From: Azadirachta indica
Lineage: Eukaryota > Streptophyta > Magnoliopsida > Sapindales > Meliaceae
Assembly (NCBI GenBank): GCA_022749755.1
Contig: CM040446.1
Location: 16,740,080-16,804,079 of the forward strand
DNA length: 64,000 nt
Direction: 5' to 3'
The notes beneath the pieces were generated by a model. The model had not been told where the DNA came from. It saw only the letters and a program-made list of their open reading frames with translations, and ran no database searches. The translations under genes and the position numbers were made by a program. Positions 23,309-34,871 of this stretch are shown one piece after another (the stretch's first letter is position 1; each line of letters starts with the position of its first letter).

Positions 23309-24201
23309 CTGAATAGAAATAAGTCCCTATAAATTTTCAAAAATTCTCTTTCTATCTGTTATTTTCATAAACCTCAGGTGCGTTTATGTGAAAATACCCC
23401 TCACTAACATTGGTGATTAAATTTCATCAAATAGACCCACATAACGTGGTACGTTTGCTTGGTCTCATAATTTCTTATCTTTTGCTTTTTGATAAATTCA
23501 TACGTGTAAATGCAAGTTGGTGCTCATACGCGAAGGTGGAATTCCATGGTTATCGCCATGCTTCAGTGGAAATGTCAGCTATTTATTCGAGGAGCGTGCG
23601 TGGAACTTCATATCATTAGTGCGGTTGGTTTTAACATTTATGACTAACAATTGATGCCTTATCTTTGAAAAAGCCAAGCGCAGTGGGCTACGGGTTTCAC
23701 GATAAAAGATAAAGCCTCGAATTTGTGTTTGCCTTAAAATGTTACAGTGAGGTTAACAGGCCCATACCCATAAGTAGAAATTAATCATTCGTCCTGCACG
23801 CCCCATCCCTAGGAGATAAGGTTTATCATACACGTGCCCTTACCTGATTCGAAACTTTGATTTTAAATACTTGCGCTCCAGCGATGACGATGCCGATGTT
23901 GTGTCTAGCATATGGATTCACCAAGGATTGGACCTTCTTCACCTTTGGGTGTAGTTAGAACACCAGGCGCCTGCGTTTAGTAACTCTCTGAAAAAAAAAA
24001 AAATTCATCACCAACAGCTGGGTTGCGTGGGCCCAATTTCCCACTTCAAGCCCACACAAGGCTTGACTTTAAAACTCTGTAGTTTTTGCTTCAAGGCTCG
24101 CAACTTTATCCGTTATTTCATTTGGATTTCCGTTGTCTTCGCATTTGCATGGCGAATGGGTAGCTCTAGCTCATCGTCGTCAACGGCAGTCAGCGACAGC
24201 A
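21553..24201. other. Divergent intergenic region between AFR-like and PPR-CBS genes
   Basis: This holds promoters for both genes. Bases 21960-22095 are GC-richer (CCGGTGACC-like sequence) and may be an untranslated exon or promoter island. Bases 22600-23310 are extremely AT-rich and end in a long AAT microsatellite. Bases 23400-24000 are of normal composition with no coding similarity. An A13 run lies at about 23991-24003. Confidence 0.5.
23247..23308 (+). repeat. (AAT)n microsatellite
   Basis: About twenty AAT units occur with one early interruption, roughly 900 bp before the PPR-CBS start codon. Confidence 0.9.
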
Positions 24202-27200
24202 ATGCATCAGGTTCACGCTCTCTCGCCTCTACTTCTGAAACCTCTACACGGTTTAAACGTTTTCTTTTCTTCATATCCGTCTACCCCGAAACGACGCCGT
24301 TCTTTCGACAAAATGTCGGCTCCCAGAAAACCACCGAACCTCAAACAACTCACCTTCCGCGTCGTTCAGCTCACTCGCCGTAGACAACTCCACCAGGTAT
24401 TTTTTTTCCTTCATCATTTATCATTAATTTTTGGATCTTCTCATGTTTTTGAAAGTGGAAATATGTTATTGCAGATTTTCGAGGAGATAGAAATTGCGAA
24501 GAGAAAGCACGGCAAGCTGAATACGATCGTGATGAACGCAGTCATGGAAGCTTGCGTTCACTGCGGAGACATTGATTCGGCTCTTAAAATGTTTGATGCA
24601 ATGTCAAAGCCAAACAGTTGCGGTGTTGATAATGTCACTTACGGCACTCTATTGAAGGTCAATATGATCGTTTTAAAATTTTGATACTGTAGACACCAAA
24701 ATCGAAAAATGGAAAGTATTAAGTTTCTTTCGCTAACTCTTTTGAAAGAATTTTTTTTTTGTAACTATTGACCAAATGACAACTTATTTCTGAGAATGTA
24801 TTATTGTTGTTGATATCAAAACAGGGTCTGGGTAAGGCTCGAAGAATTGATGAAGCATTTCAAATACTTGAATCTGTGGAAAAAGGTATTGCTGTGGGAA
24901 GTCCTAAGCTGTCTGCACCACTTATATGTGGTCTGCTGCATGCCCTAATTGAAGCAGGTCTGTATTTTTTGAAATGCCGAAACAATAATATTAACATGAA
25001 TTATATGTAATTTTGCGAGGTGGATTACGTAGTTTCATGTTTGATTATCACTTGGTTTGTTGGGAGCTTCAAATTAATGCTGACTGATAATGCCGTTTGT
25101 GCATTGCTGTAGTGCAGGAGATCTACGCCGTGCTAATGGTCTTCTTGCACGATATGGTTTTTTGCTTCGTGAAGGCGGCAATCCTTCAGTCTTGTTGTAC
25201 AATCTATTAATGAAGGTTTTGCTTTGTCATATAGTTCCTTAAAAGAAATTACACATTGAAGACCAAGGTTACATTTTAGAAACGCACTCCCAAGTTTTTG
25301 AGTGATTTGAAAAATTATTTTTCCTAAAGCATTCCCAAAAGCATGTCTTGTGCACTATGCTTGTGGCTTACAGCTTTTTAAGTTCAGAATGACACATGGT
25401 GTTGTGCTTGGTAATGGCAAATATCTGATCTTGGAGATTGTTTTTGTTGTTTAAGAGGCTTTGTTTTATTACTTTCAGGGACATATAAATGCAGGCAGTC
25501 CTGAGATTGCAATAGCTCTGCATGAAGAAATGTTACATTTAGGTTTGGAGCCTGACAGGCTCACCTATAATACTCTAATCTTTGCATGTGTCAAGACTGA
25601 AAAGTTGGATGTCGCAATGTCTTTCTACATGCAACTGAAGGTTGCAAGAATGTATTTGAAAGGCCAGTTTTGTGCCTCTAAATATTTGTAAATTGTACAA
25701 CAATTGTATTTGTGTTCTTAATTTGTTACTTTTGATTTTTTTCATCAAACAGGACAAAGCACAGAAATTTAGCTATGATAATTTTCACCCTGATGCCTTC
25801 ACTTACACTACATTACTCAAGGTCTGTTTTTCTTTTAAACTCTTTTCTCGCATGTATGATTATATAAGTGAGAGCTTTGTAAAAGTTTTATAGCAGGAAG
25901 AGTTGCCATGCCAATATATGCTTGAAACGTTTAAGATAATATTATCTACAGTCCACAGATATTGCATAATGGAATCACTTTGTACAAAAAATTTAAATAA
26001 CTTGTACCTCGTCATGAACCTGAGGCTTTTCAAATAGAATGTCGTGGGCTGTGTAAGTGTAGAGTATATACTGATTAATGGGCTTTCTTTTGTGCCAAAT
26101 TTTGAGGCCTTTTATTTCCTATTCTTTTCTAGGGCTTTGGGCATGCCAAGGATCTGCAATCAGTTCTGAAAATTGTGCTCGAGATGAAATCGTGTCATAA
26201 CTTGGTTCTTGACCGAACAGCATTCACTGCGATAGTTGATGCATTAGTAAATTGCGGCTCAATTAAGGGTACACTTCAACTGGATTTTGTTTCAGAATTT
26301 TGGACTATAAGTAGGTTATTTAGTGGACCAGAGTTGAGTTACATGTTTTGAAGCCAAGTTTAGATCTGAAGTCTTCAATCATATGTTAGTTCAGCATGGA
26401 CATCAGACCTGGTTGTAACAAAGTGGTGCACACACAGTACACTATGTATATGAATAATAGATCTCTGTTTACACACATGTGCATACACAAAGGCATATAT
26501 ATTGTTAATGCAAAGTAAATGGATATGAATTTGAACAAATTTGTTAATTTCATGTCAAAAGAGTAGGCAATACGGAGAAAATGAAATGCTCTAAGCACTG
26601 AGCTTACTGCATTTGCGTTTGTAGGTAGTGCCTAATGTTTTCTTCATGCCTCTATCTGCTGAAACAAATTTATTGCATGAGAACTAGGTGAATGAAATTC
26701 TATTCATCATGTGATCTACATTTAAATTTGAAGTGAATGCAAGGCAGATTCTGTGTATCAAAAGATCTCATGTGCTAATTGGTAATTGGTCTATGGTATT
26801 TGCAGGCGCTCTTTGCATCTTTGGTGAAATAGTAAAGCAGGCTGGTAGAAATCCAAATATGCGACCAAAGCCACACCTCTATGTTTCCATGATGCGTGAA
26901 TTGGCTGCTAGAGGAGACTATGATATGGTCAAAAGTCTGCACAAACGCATGTGGCCAGATTCTGCTGGAACTATATCCACAGAAGTTCAAAAAGCAGCTG
27001 ATCATCTACTCATGGAGGCCGCTCTAAATGATGGTCAGGTACTATGTCCACTCGATCTTCAACTTTGGGCCCTGTAACTGGACTATTTCTTTTATTAATA
27101 GACTGCTTCTGTGGCACTCAACCATATAGTCTTTATTGCTTTTAACTTGAGTTGTGATGGCACTTTGACATGATTTATCTTCATTCTCCACCTTTGCTCA

Positions 27201-28471
27201 TAGCCAAAACTTGCATTGTTGATAGCTTGGAGACAGTATGTTATTTTTGGTTTTTGGGTTTCTTTTTCAGGTTGATGTGGCTATAGAAAAACTTACCAGT
27301 ATTATTACAAGATGGAAGGGAATATCATGGACAAGCAGAGGAGGCATGGTATGCAACTGATAGAAATATACGAGAAAGGATAGTAAGTAGAAAGTGAACT
27401 GACATACCTAAACCTTGAGTGTAGATCATCCTAAGTTCTCAATAGATTAGAACTGTGAGAAGTTAGGATGATCTAAACTCATTTGGCAAGTCGTACATAT
27501 TCCGGGAGAGCACCATATTGTGTCCTAATGGTGTCAATTTGCCAAATGAGTTCCTTTGTGGTTCCAAGTTTTTGGCTTGTTTCCCTTCAAGGTCTTTAGA
27601 TCTTTTAGCAGATTATAACTTCTGTTGAATATTCTTGTCAGGAAACCTCTTTCGAATTGCATCCAAGTTATTTTTTGCCCACAAATTTTTTGGTTGAAAT
27701 GCAAGAACGTATCCATGATTCTTCTGAATATCTTTGTAATGCAGGTTGCTGTTTCTGTGGAGGCGTTGTTGGGTTTCACTAAATCCATGTTCAGTCCTTA
27801 CCTACTTCCCCAGGTACACGATTTTTTTTTTCCCCACATTGCACCAAATGCTAATTTTCAACGTGCTTTATCTTAGGCCAAACCTTATTTGCTTTCACAC
27901 GATAAATTACACCATCTCTTATGCATTGTTAAACTACACATTCCATTCAGATATCACCTGATCAACCCATTGAGCAGATCATGATGCCACTTGAAGAAGC
28001 TCAGCCACTGCAAAGTACAATAGAGTTAAGAAAAGTAGTTCTGCGTTTCTTTAGGGATCCAGTTGTGCCTATTGTAGACGACTGGGGAAGCTGTGTCGGA
28101 CTATTGCACCGTGAAGATTGCACTGAGGTAAGATTGTCTTACTTCCTTTCTCTTCTAGCTGAAAATTATGTCAACACGCTAGATCAAATATTTTTCCATT
28201 TTTCATTTTTCATCTGTGTTGTGCTGTGCAGTTGAATGCTCCGTTGTCAGCCATGATGCGAAGTCCTCCTCCTTGCGTTACCACCTCAACATCTATCGGC
28301 CATGTGATTGATCTAATACTGGAAAAGAGATATAAGATGGTGGTGGTGGTGAAATACAGCAACATATTTAGTACTGCTTGCAGCTCAAGTTCAAGAGCAG
28401 TCGGAGTTTTTATGTTAAAACTTGTTTCACCTGTCTCAGATTTATCTGGGCCAAGAACTTTGTGTTTGTAG
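24202..28471 (+). CDS. PPR-CBS domain fusion protein (CBSPPR1-like)
   Basis: Twelve exons, all phase-consistent: 24202-24396, 24475-24657, 24825-24957, 25118-25215, 25479-25640, 25753-25821, 26133-26268, 26806-27038, 27271-27348, 27745-27813, 27951-28127, 28232-28471. They encode 590 residues. A basic, Ser-rich N-terminus could target an organelle. About eight PPR motifs follow (about residues 75-375), such as [39 protein letters not shown] and [15 protein letters not shown]. After a linker comes a CBS-type region (about 470-580): [39 protein letters not shown], and [16 protein letters not shown] repeats bind RNA; CBS domains bind adenosyl ligands or regulate partners. This pairing is known for one plant family (Arabidopsis CBSPPR1) whose role is little studied. 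Unusually for a PPR gene it is rich in introns, several at equivalent points of different repeats. The start is the first ATG of the frame. Confidence 0.93.
27417..27480 (+). other. Perfect-like hairpin in intron 9 of the PPR-CBS gene
   Basis: Two 25-base arms (27417-27441 and 27456-27480) are inverted copies with two mismatches, around a 14-base loop. The arms do not extend further. This could be a folded intronic element or a tiny MITE remnant; the stem is short for a plant miRNA precursor. Confidence 0.6.
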
Positions 28472-28487
28472 AAGCTGTGCTAACATA

Positions 28488-28545
28488 ATATATATATATA
28501 TATATATATACACACGCGCGCGCGCGCACACACACACACGTATAT
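28488..28545 (+). repeat. Compound TA/CG/CA dinucleotide tract, Z-DNA-prone
   Basis: Fifty-eight consecutive bases alternate strictly purine-pyrimidine: (AT)n, then CACA, then (CG)n of about seven units, then (CA)n, then CGTATAT. It begins 17 bases after the stop codon of the PPR-CBS gene, so it is probably in its 3' untranslated region. Confidence 0.9.
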
Positions 28546-29551
28546 TTTGCAAATGTATGCTTCATTATCTCACGAATTGGATTTCAACTGGAGTAATTTT
28601 ATTTCACAATTTTTACGTGCAGATGTAAAAACGTTGAGAAATGATTTCTTACCTCGTTTCACCTTCCAACTTATCAGTCAATTTTCAAAATAAATGTATA
28701 TATAAGAAAATTTTATTGAATTATTGTACAAATAACATTTAAACTGGAGGTTTATATATATATATATGTATATATATGTATATTGTTTTGTTTTGCTGAT
28801 GTTGAAAATTTGTTTAATTAGTTCACATATGACGTAGGGTTATGTCAAGCAGTCTGAATTCTTCTGGGAGGGAATATGTATTTATTTATTTATTAACATG
28901 AAAATATATCTCATTACTTAAGTTTATGACTCTTATTTAGTTCATTTTAATGAATAAACACGCTACTGACAAAAATTCAAATGTGCTTTTTTCTGAAATT
29001 ATTTCACGCCTCAAATCTATTTTTCTGCAATTTAACGATAGAGCTCTGTCTCCTTTCCCACCTGGAAGATGGCTCGACTCATTGAAGTTGTGCTTTTTTT
29101 CAATTAAAAATATATGTAAAATGAGTGTTAAAAAAAAAAAAGGTTTCATTTTTTTTAATTAGTGTTAAAAAAGTTTTATTTTTTAATTATATCTTCATTT
29201 CTTTTAAATAAATTTTTATTTTTTTTTTTTTCTATAAAAATTGATTTAATAGTATTTTTTTTGTTACATTTTTGTGTAAATATAAAGTTTTCGCCTTCAA
29301 AGAAAAATTTAAAAAAAATAAAATAAAACACTGAGAGGGGGATTAGAATCAAACAGCTATTATTATTAGAAGCCAGCGACGTGGCAAAATCAGAGGGGCA
29401 ATCAATAACGGAGAAACTGTAGAGACAAAATGCGGCACATCAGAACGAGACCTAAGGTTTCTCCAATTCCAAAGTGAGCAGTGAAAGCGAAAAACTAAAC
29501 CTGGGTTAAACGAAACGATTATTGTCTTGCAAGGAAGAAACCGAAAACGGC
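28546..29551. other. Intergenic region between PPR-CBS and bL28m genes
   Basis: The sequence is AT-rich and includes a TATATATGTA dinucleotide block near 28757-28783 and T-rich tracts at 29090-29300. The last 200 bases are the likely promoter and leader of the ribosomal protein gene. No coding sequence was found. Confidence 0.5.
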
Positions 29552-31697
29552 ATGGCTTTTAGAGGGAAGGAGATGATGAAGAAGATAATGAGGAAAGTTG
29601 GAGAGAACAATTTGTCCCCAGGAGGGAAGGAATCTTTGAAGAAATGTATACCGGACAGCAAGATTGTGATGAACCGCGCCAAACGCGGCCTTTACGCCGG
29701 CAAACACATCCAGTTCGGGAATCGCGTTAGCGAAGATGGTGGTAACAAGTAAAGTTGTTTCCATTTCAATTTTTTATTGTTTTATATTTTAGATTCTGCA
29801 GGATTATATATGTTGTTGAAAATATACGCATAGCTTACAGTTAGGTATTTTGGGCTGCTTTTACTTTTGGGATTTACTTGATGACTGAATCATAAAGAAT
29901 GTTTTTTTTCCTTTTTTTTTAAAAAAAATAACTAACTTGTGATTTTTTGATGGCTGGTGATCTTGGCGATTGTTAGTGTGTTAGTATGTTCTGAAATGGT
30001 TTTCTTTCATTTTGCTGCACATAAATTTAATGGATACGGAATTCTCTATGATTGGATTAGGTGCTGAATTGAATTGAATGTGAGAACTTTTTAATTGACT
30101 CTAGATGTTGGTTCTTAGTCTTCAAGCCCTCTACTTCTTGTTGTAGTGATGGATTTGGTGAGAGGATTGGAGAATCTAATAAAGTCTAGTCTACAACTGG
30201 ATGACCAGTTTTAGCCCATGATGAGGCAATAATTTGGAGGCCACTTTGGCCCCAATTCGGGATAGGAGTTCTTGCCAAGAAGTCAAGCAAAATGAGTAGG
30301 ATAACATAAGCACCCATGATATTTAATTAATCAAACACACTGTTAGGTGGAGTTACAACTTGAAGAACTTGGCATTGCCAAAACCATTAAGGTGAGGATT
30401 TAATAGCTTTAGATGTGTCTCTTTGTGTTTAAGATCTAGCGATGATTGCTTTCTATGGTGTATATTAGTGAGTATTATAGACCAAACTCTTGTAATTGTC
30501 AGACTGAAGTGCTTAAAGTTGAGTCTAAATTCTTATAATTGAATCACTTACAATATTAACATACACTCTTCATTTTTATAAAATGATATGGCAACAATTC
30601 TAAAGTGAATTGCATGCTAAGAGCTAGTGAAAATAGCTTATTGATACTTGTAATGGTTCAGTGTATCAAGTCGGTGGAGTTAAATGCCCGTCAATACTTT
30701 ATTTGGATGGCTTCAAGTTGTTCATGAGTGAGGCATTTTGATTTTTTAAACTTGTCGAGGCGAGCAGTTTGATTAGAAGTACTTTAAATTGGTCGTTTGC
30801 AACCCTTAGTTGCTTTTCCATTTAAGAATGTCGCCAAGCACCAGCTTCAATCAGAGTAAATTTCAAACAATCATTACTTCACAAGCAGTCTTTGCATGCT
30901 ATTCAAACTTTACTAGAGTTGGCTTGGAGATGATAATGCTTTGTTTTGGATAGATCTTTGTCTAATGCCTATCAATTTATGGTTTTTGATTGCTTTGGTC
31001 AGCTTTAAATTGAGTCTTGCATTTCGGTTCTAGTATAACTGACTATATTCCAAGTAACTGGTATTTTTTATTTGGCTTTTATGTAACCAATTTGTGGGAC
31101 AAATTGCAAAATGAATTGAGTTTGTTTTATTGCTAACATTGAATTATGGAGTTCTATTTTCTTCACTAATTTGAGGAAGAAGGGAGTATCATTTCTCAAA
31201 AAGTTTTGTTTGATGATGATAATAGGACTAGGAGGACTTGGAAGCCAAATGTACAGGAGAAGCGGCTCTTTAGTTACATACTAGACCGTCACATTAGAGT
31301 CAAAGTCACCACACATGCCCTCCGCTGCATAGACAAGGCAGGAGGGATTGATGAGTACCTGCTGAAGACTCCTTACCATAAGATGGACACAGAAATGGGC
31401 CTTTTGTGGAAAGCCAAGATCGAGAAGCTTTACGAAGAACTTGGGCAGATGGAGGTTGTATTTTTTACACCTGAGCAAGAAGCCAAGCTTGAACAGGAAT
31501 TCAAAGACCTGAAACTTGAACAGAGGGTGGCACGCAGGGAAATCAGAAGACAGATTTATGGAGGAGGCTCAAGCAAACAGATGCAAATTGAGGAAGGAAA
31601 TGCAGATAGCCGGGGAACTGATGATGCAGCCGCTTTCTTTGCCGAAGGAAGTCCACATCACGAAGATGTTCCTGAATGGTTGGCTGCTAACTCTTAA
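29552..31697 (+). CDS. Mitochondrial ribosomal protein bL28m
   Basis: Two exons, 29552-29748 and 31226-31697, are joined in phase 2 (donor AACAA|GTAAAG, acceptor AATAG|GACTAGG) across a 1477-bp intron, giving 222 residues. The bacterial-type L28 core (about residues 45-100) reads NRAKRGLYAGKHIQFGNRVS, then TRRTWKPNVQEKRLFSYIL, RHIRVKVTTHALRCIDKAGG and IDEYLLKTP. L28 is a large-subunit protein. A long charged C-terminal extension rich in Glu, Lys and Gln follows. That extension and a plain basic N-terminus, with no chloroplast transit peptide, match the plant mitochondrial form and not the plastid one. The start lies in GGCATGGCT. Location in mitochondria is inferred from the family. Confidence 0.92.
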
Positions 31698-31900
31698 AAA
31701 TCTTAACCTCCACACTAGCTTGGATTTGTTCACATTTTTTATAGTGGCTATCAATTTTTGGGTTATAAATTTTCTTTTATGCTTATTTTTGGATTCAATC
31801 CTATGTTATTACTTATTAGGCATTTTAGTCGGAAACATTTTGCTGTTGCACGTTGAAATTTATGTGATATACTTGTTGTAGTCTATTCAACTTGGCATTT

Positions 31901-31906
31901 AATAAA
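31901..31906 (+). terminator. Polyadenylation signal of bL28m
   Basis: AATAAA lies 204 bases after the stop codon, in T-rich sequence. This is typical position and context for a plant near-upstream element; the cleavage site cannot be read from sequence. Confidence 0.45.
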
Positions 31907-31926
31907 ATCACTGTGTTAGTTTTTCA

Positions 31927-32104
31927 GTTGCTCTCTTAACATGAATATTTTCAAACTAATATGTACGCTCTTTTATAGTTTCATAAATAAGGATGTAGTT
32001 TAGAGACCCATTATGGTTACTCTTTTAACATGAATATTTTCAAACTAATATGTTGGCTCCTTTATATTTTCATAAATAAGGTTGTAGTTTAAATACCTAT
32101 TATG
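31927..32104 (+). repeat. Two-copy tandem repeat, 89-bp unit
   Basis: Bases 31927-32015 and 32016-32104 are head-to-tail copies with roughly ten differences. Both contain AACATGAATATTTTCAAACT. They follow the polyadenylation signal of bL28m directly. Confidence 0.85.
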
Positions 32105-32324
32105 GTGCACTCTAAAAATATGTTTTCAAATAAGTCAGAGGAAATTCTGTCCTCATGAAAAGTCATATTGCGTAGAGTATGAGACTTGAACTCCTGCCCT
32201 CTAATTTTAGAGTAAATGTCTTTTACTATCAAGGTTATGATCTAGGTGGCAAAGTGTTTTAATATTAAATCTTGACTATCATTGTTAATAAAATATGTAA
32301 CTTATGGTCTATTTATTTTTGAGA

Positions 32325-33581
32325 AATTAACATATACTCTCCTGATGTTTGAAAAAACGGATACTTATCCTCCTGATGATTGGGGAAAAACAAATATTTC
32401 TCTCAAGTTTGAACAGATAAACATATACTTCTATTAACTTTTATTTTCCTAAATGGACCAGTTAGATAAATATATTGTGTCCCTAAACTTTTATATATTA
32501 ATAACTTAAACATAATTATTTCTATTATATTAATTTAATCTTTATTTTAATAATTTTATAATATACTTTTTTAAAATATAACAATTTAATCCCTATTTTA
32601 ATATTTTTTACAATATATTAAGGATTAAATAATTTTTTTATTTATTATTTTTTTTAAAAAATATATTATTATTAAAAAAATTTCTAACAATGAGTTAAAT
32701 TAAACCCATACAATAAAATAATTTTATTTTATTTTTACTTTTTCAGTAATGATTTAATATTCAATTATCAAAAAATTTTAAATAAAATATTATTGCAACA
32801 TTTATTTTTATATATATAATATATCCATTTAAAAATTATATTAACTTTTATTATATTTTTTAAAAAAATTATGAAAATATAAATAAATAAATAAATAAAT
32901 GTTCTATATATTTGTGTGTGTATGTTTTCTCTTTTTTTTTTTTATATTTTTATTGAAATTAAAGTATATTATTTAATAATAATATAAAATATATTTAATT
33001 ACTAATTTTATTAACAAATGATATTAAATTCTCTTCTTTTTTTTTATAAGTTTTATTTATATTTTATAAAAAATATAATTAATTTAATATAATCTTTTAA
33101 ATGACAAAAAATATTTCAAATTTTTTTTTGACAATTAAAAATCAAATTATTATTAAGAAAGTAAGAGAAAGAGTTAAAAATATTTTAATATATAGATCTG
33201 GTTTACTTCATTGTTAGATTTTTTTTTTAGTAATAATTTTTTAAAATTTTTATTCAAATGATAAATTAAAAATTATTTAGCCCTTAATATCTTGTTAAAA
33301 ATATTAAAAATAAGAATTAAATTATTATAATTAAAAACTATATATTGTAAAAAATATTAGGATAGAGATTAAATTATTATAATTAAAATAATTATTTTTT
33401 AATTTATAATTATTTAAAAGTTTATAAATATAAATGATATTTATTTAATCAGTCAATTAATAGAAATAAAAGTCAAAGAGGTATTTATATTTTTATCTAA
33501 ATTTGAGGGAGGCATCTATTTTACTCTAAATATCATGGGTCAATATCTATCTCTTTAAACATCGGGAGAGCATATGTTAAT
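32325..33581. mobile_element. Non-autonomous DNA element with about 150-bp imperfect inverted ends
   Basis: The left end reads AATTAACATATACTCTCC. The reverse complement of the right end reads AATTAACATATGCTCTCC and continues with matching blocks (GATGTTT, a CTCAA-TTTGA block, CTATTAA) for about 150 bases. The centre is very AT-rich and non-coding. No convincing target-site duplication was found. A decayed piece resembling the right end occurs near 36290-36400, so this is a family with more than one local copy. Confidence 0.65.
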
Positions 33582-34212
33582 TTTTCTTTATTTTTTTGAC
33601 TTAAATATGAATAATTTTATTTAAATATTTAAAAATTGTTTATTTTTTAATTTGTCCAAAAATTTATTAAAATTGCTTAAACAAAATTAAGTTAAAAATT
33701 TTAATTTAATCTGAATAACTAAATATTTAAATGAATTAAATATTTAATTTATCATTAATATTTTTAGTTTATTATTTAGGATTTATATGTTTTAACAATT
33801 TAATATATTAATTTTAATTTTTTTTTTTTAGAATATATATGTCAACATGTTAGTTTCAAATTTTTTATATTTATAAAAACAAATAACTTTAATATTTATA
33901 TTTATAATATAAAAATAAATATGTCAATCAAATTCAAATTTCAATCAATTTAAGATTTTAGTTAAGTTCAGACTTAAGACGGAAAAAGCAAACACTATCT
34001 TAATCTTAGAAAATATTTCAATTATCTTAATAAACATTTATTATTATAAATGAACAAATAATATTTCTATTTGTAAGAATATCAAAATCTAAGGATTCAG
34101 ATATTATTATTTATATAGAAGCATGAGATGACTAACATCTTCTATAGTGGAGGATTTTGGCAAGATCGTAGAAGAAAAATTTCTTTTTCTTTCAATATTG
34201 AAAATAAAAGAT

Positions 34213-34527
34213 TTGTTATAAAAATTGTATAAGAGGTATGTTTGAAATTTCTTTTATGCTCATTTTGGGTTTTAAATTTTGTTTTATTGTTGTATTCTCA
34301 ATGAAAAATTTATAATTACTTGATATATATTATGTAAAATAAAAAGTTTCTTCCAATTAAAAAAGTAGTTATTGTTATATTTTGTTTGTAATTACGATGT
34401 TTTTATTATCAGTGATAAATATTAATTTTTAAATAAAATCGCTTATTTTTTTTTATTTTATGTAATGTATATAAAGTAACTTCACACCATCATAAATGAA
34501 ATTTCAAACATACCTCTTATACAATTT
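34213..34527. mobile_element. Candidate MITE with perfect 30-bp inverted repeats
   Basis: The ends AAATTGTATAAGAGG... and its exact reverse complement ...CCTCTTATACAATTT form 30-base perfect arms about 315 bp apart. The interior is AT-rich and non-coding. The arms are far better conserved than those of neighbouring elements, suggesting a younger insertion. No certain target-site duplication is visible, so the boundary is set by the repeat alone. Confidence 0.55.
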
Positions 34528-34709
34528 AAATTTTCAAGAGGATCTCAAAGATATCTTTATTTTATTATTGATTATATATAGAATTTGAATCACATTATAA
34601 CTACAACTAGTTAGAGTTAGAATTACATTCTAATTATGACACGGCAGACTAAGAAGTCAACAACTACTGTACTTAAAATGAAAGTCCAGTCAAACCACGA
34701 CTAACTTTT
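34525..34709 (+). repeat. Direct repeat, copy 1 (about 185 bp)
   Basis: This matches 36960-37145 in the same orientation at about 90 percent identity, starting TTTAAATTTTCA and including GGATCTCAAAGATATC and GTCAACAACTACTG. The copies are 2435 bases apart. They could be flanks duplicated together with an insertion, terminal repeats of a decayed element, or an unequal-exchange product. Confidence 0.8.
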
Positions 34710-34871
34710 AACTTTTAAATATAGAATATTTGTATTTTTATATTTTTATTAATTATGAATTTCATGATTTTTCTTATAGAATAATAATGAATATAGTATA
34801 ATTTTTAAATAGCTACATTTTATATAAATATAAAATAATAAAATATTTCATTTAAGTTTTTTTTAAAGGAA

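Noticed and set aside
27417..27480. A confirmed microRNA precursor
   Set aside because: The stem is only 25 bp and does not extend. Without small-RNA data it stays a hairpin.
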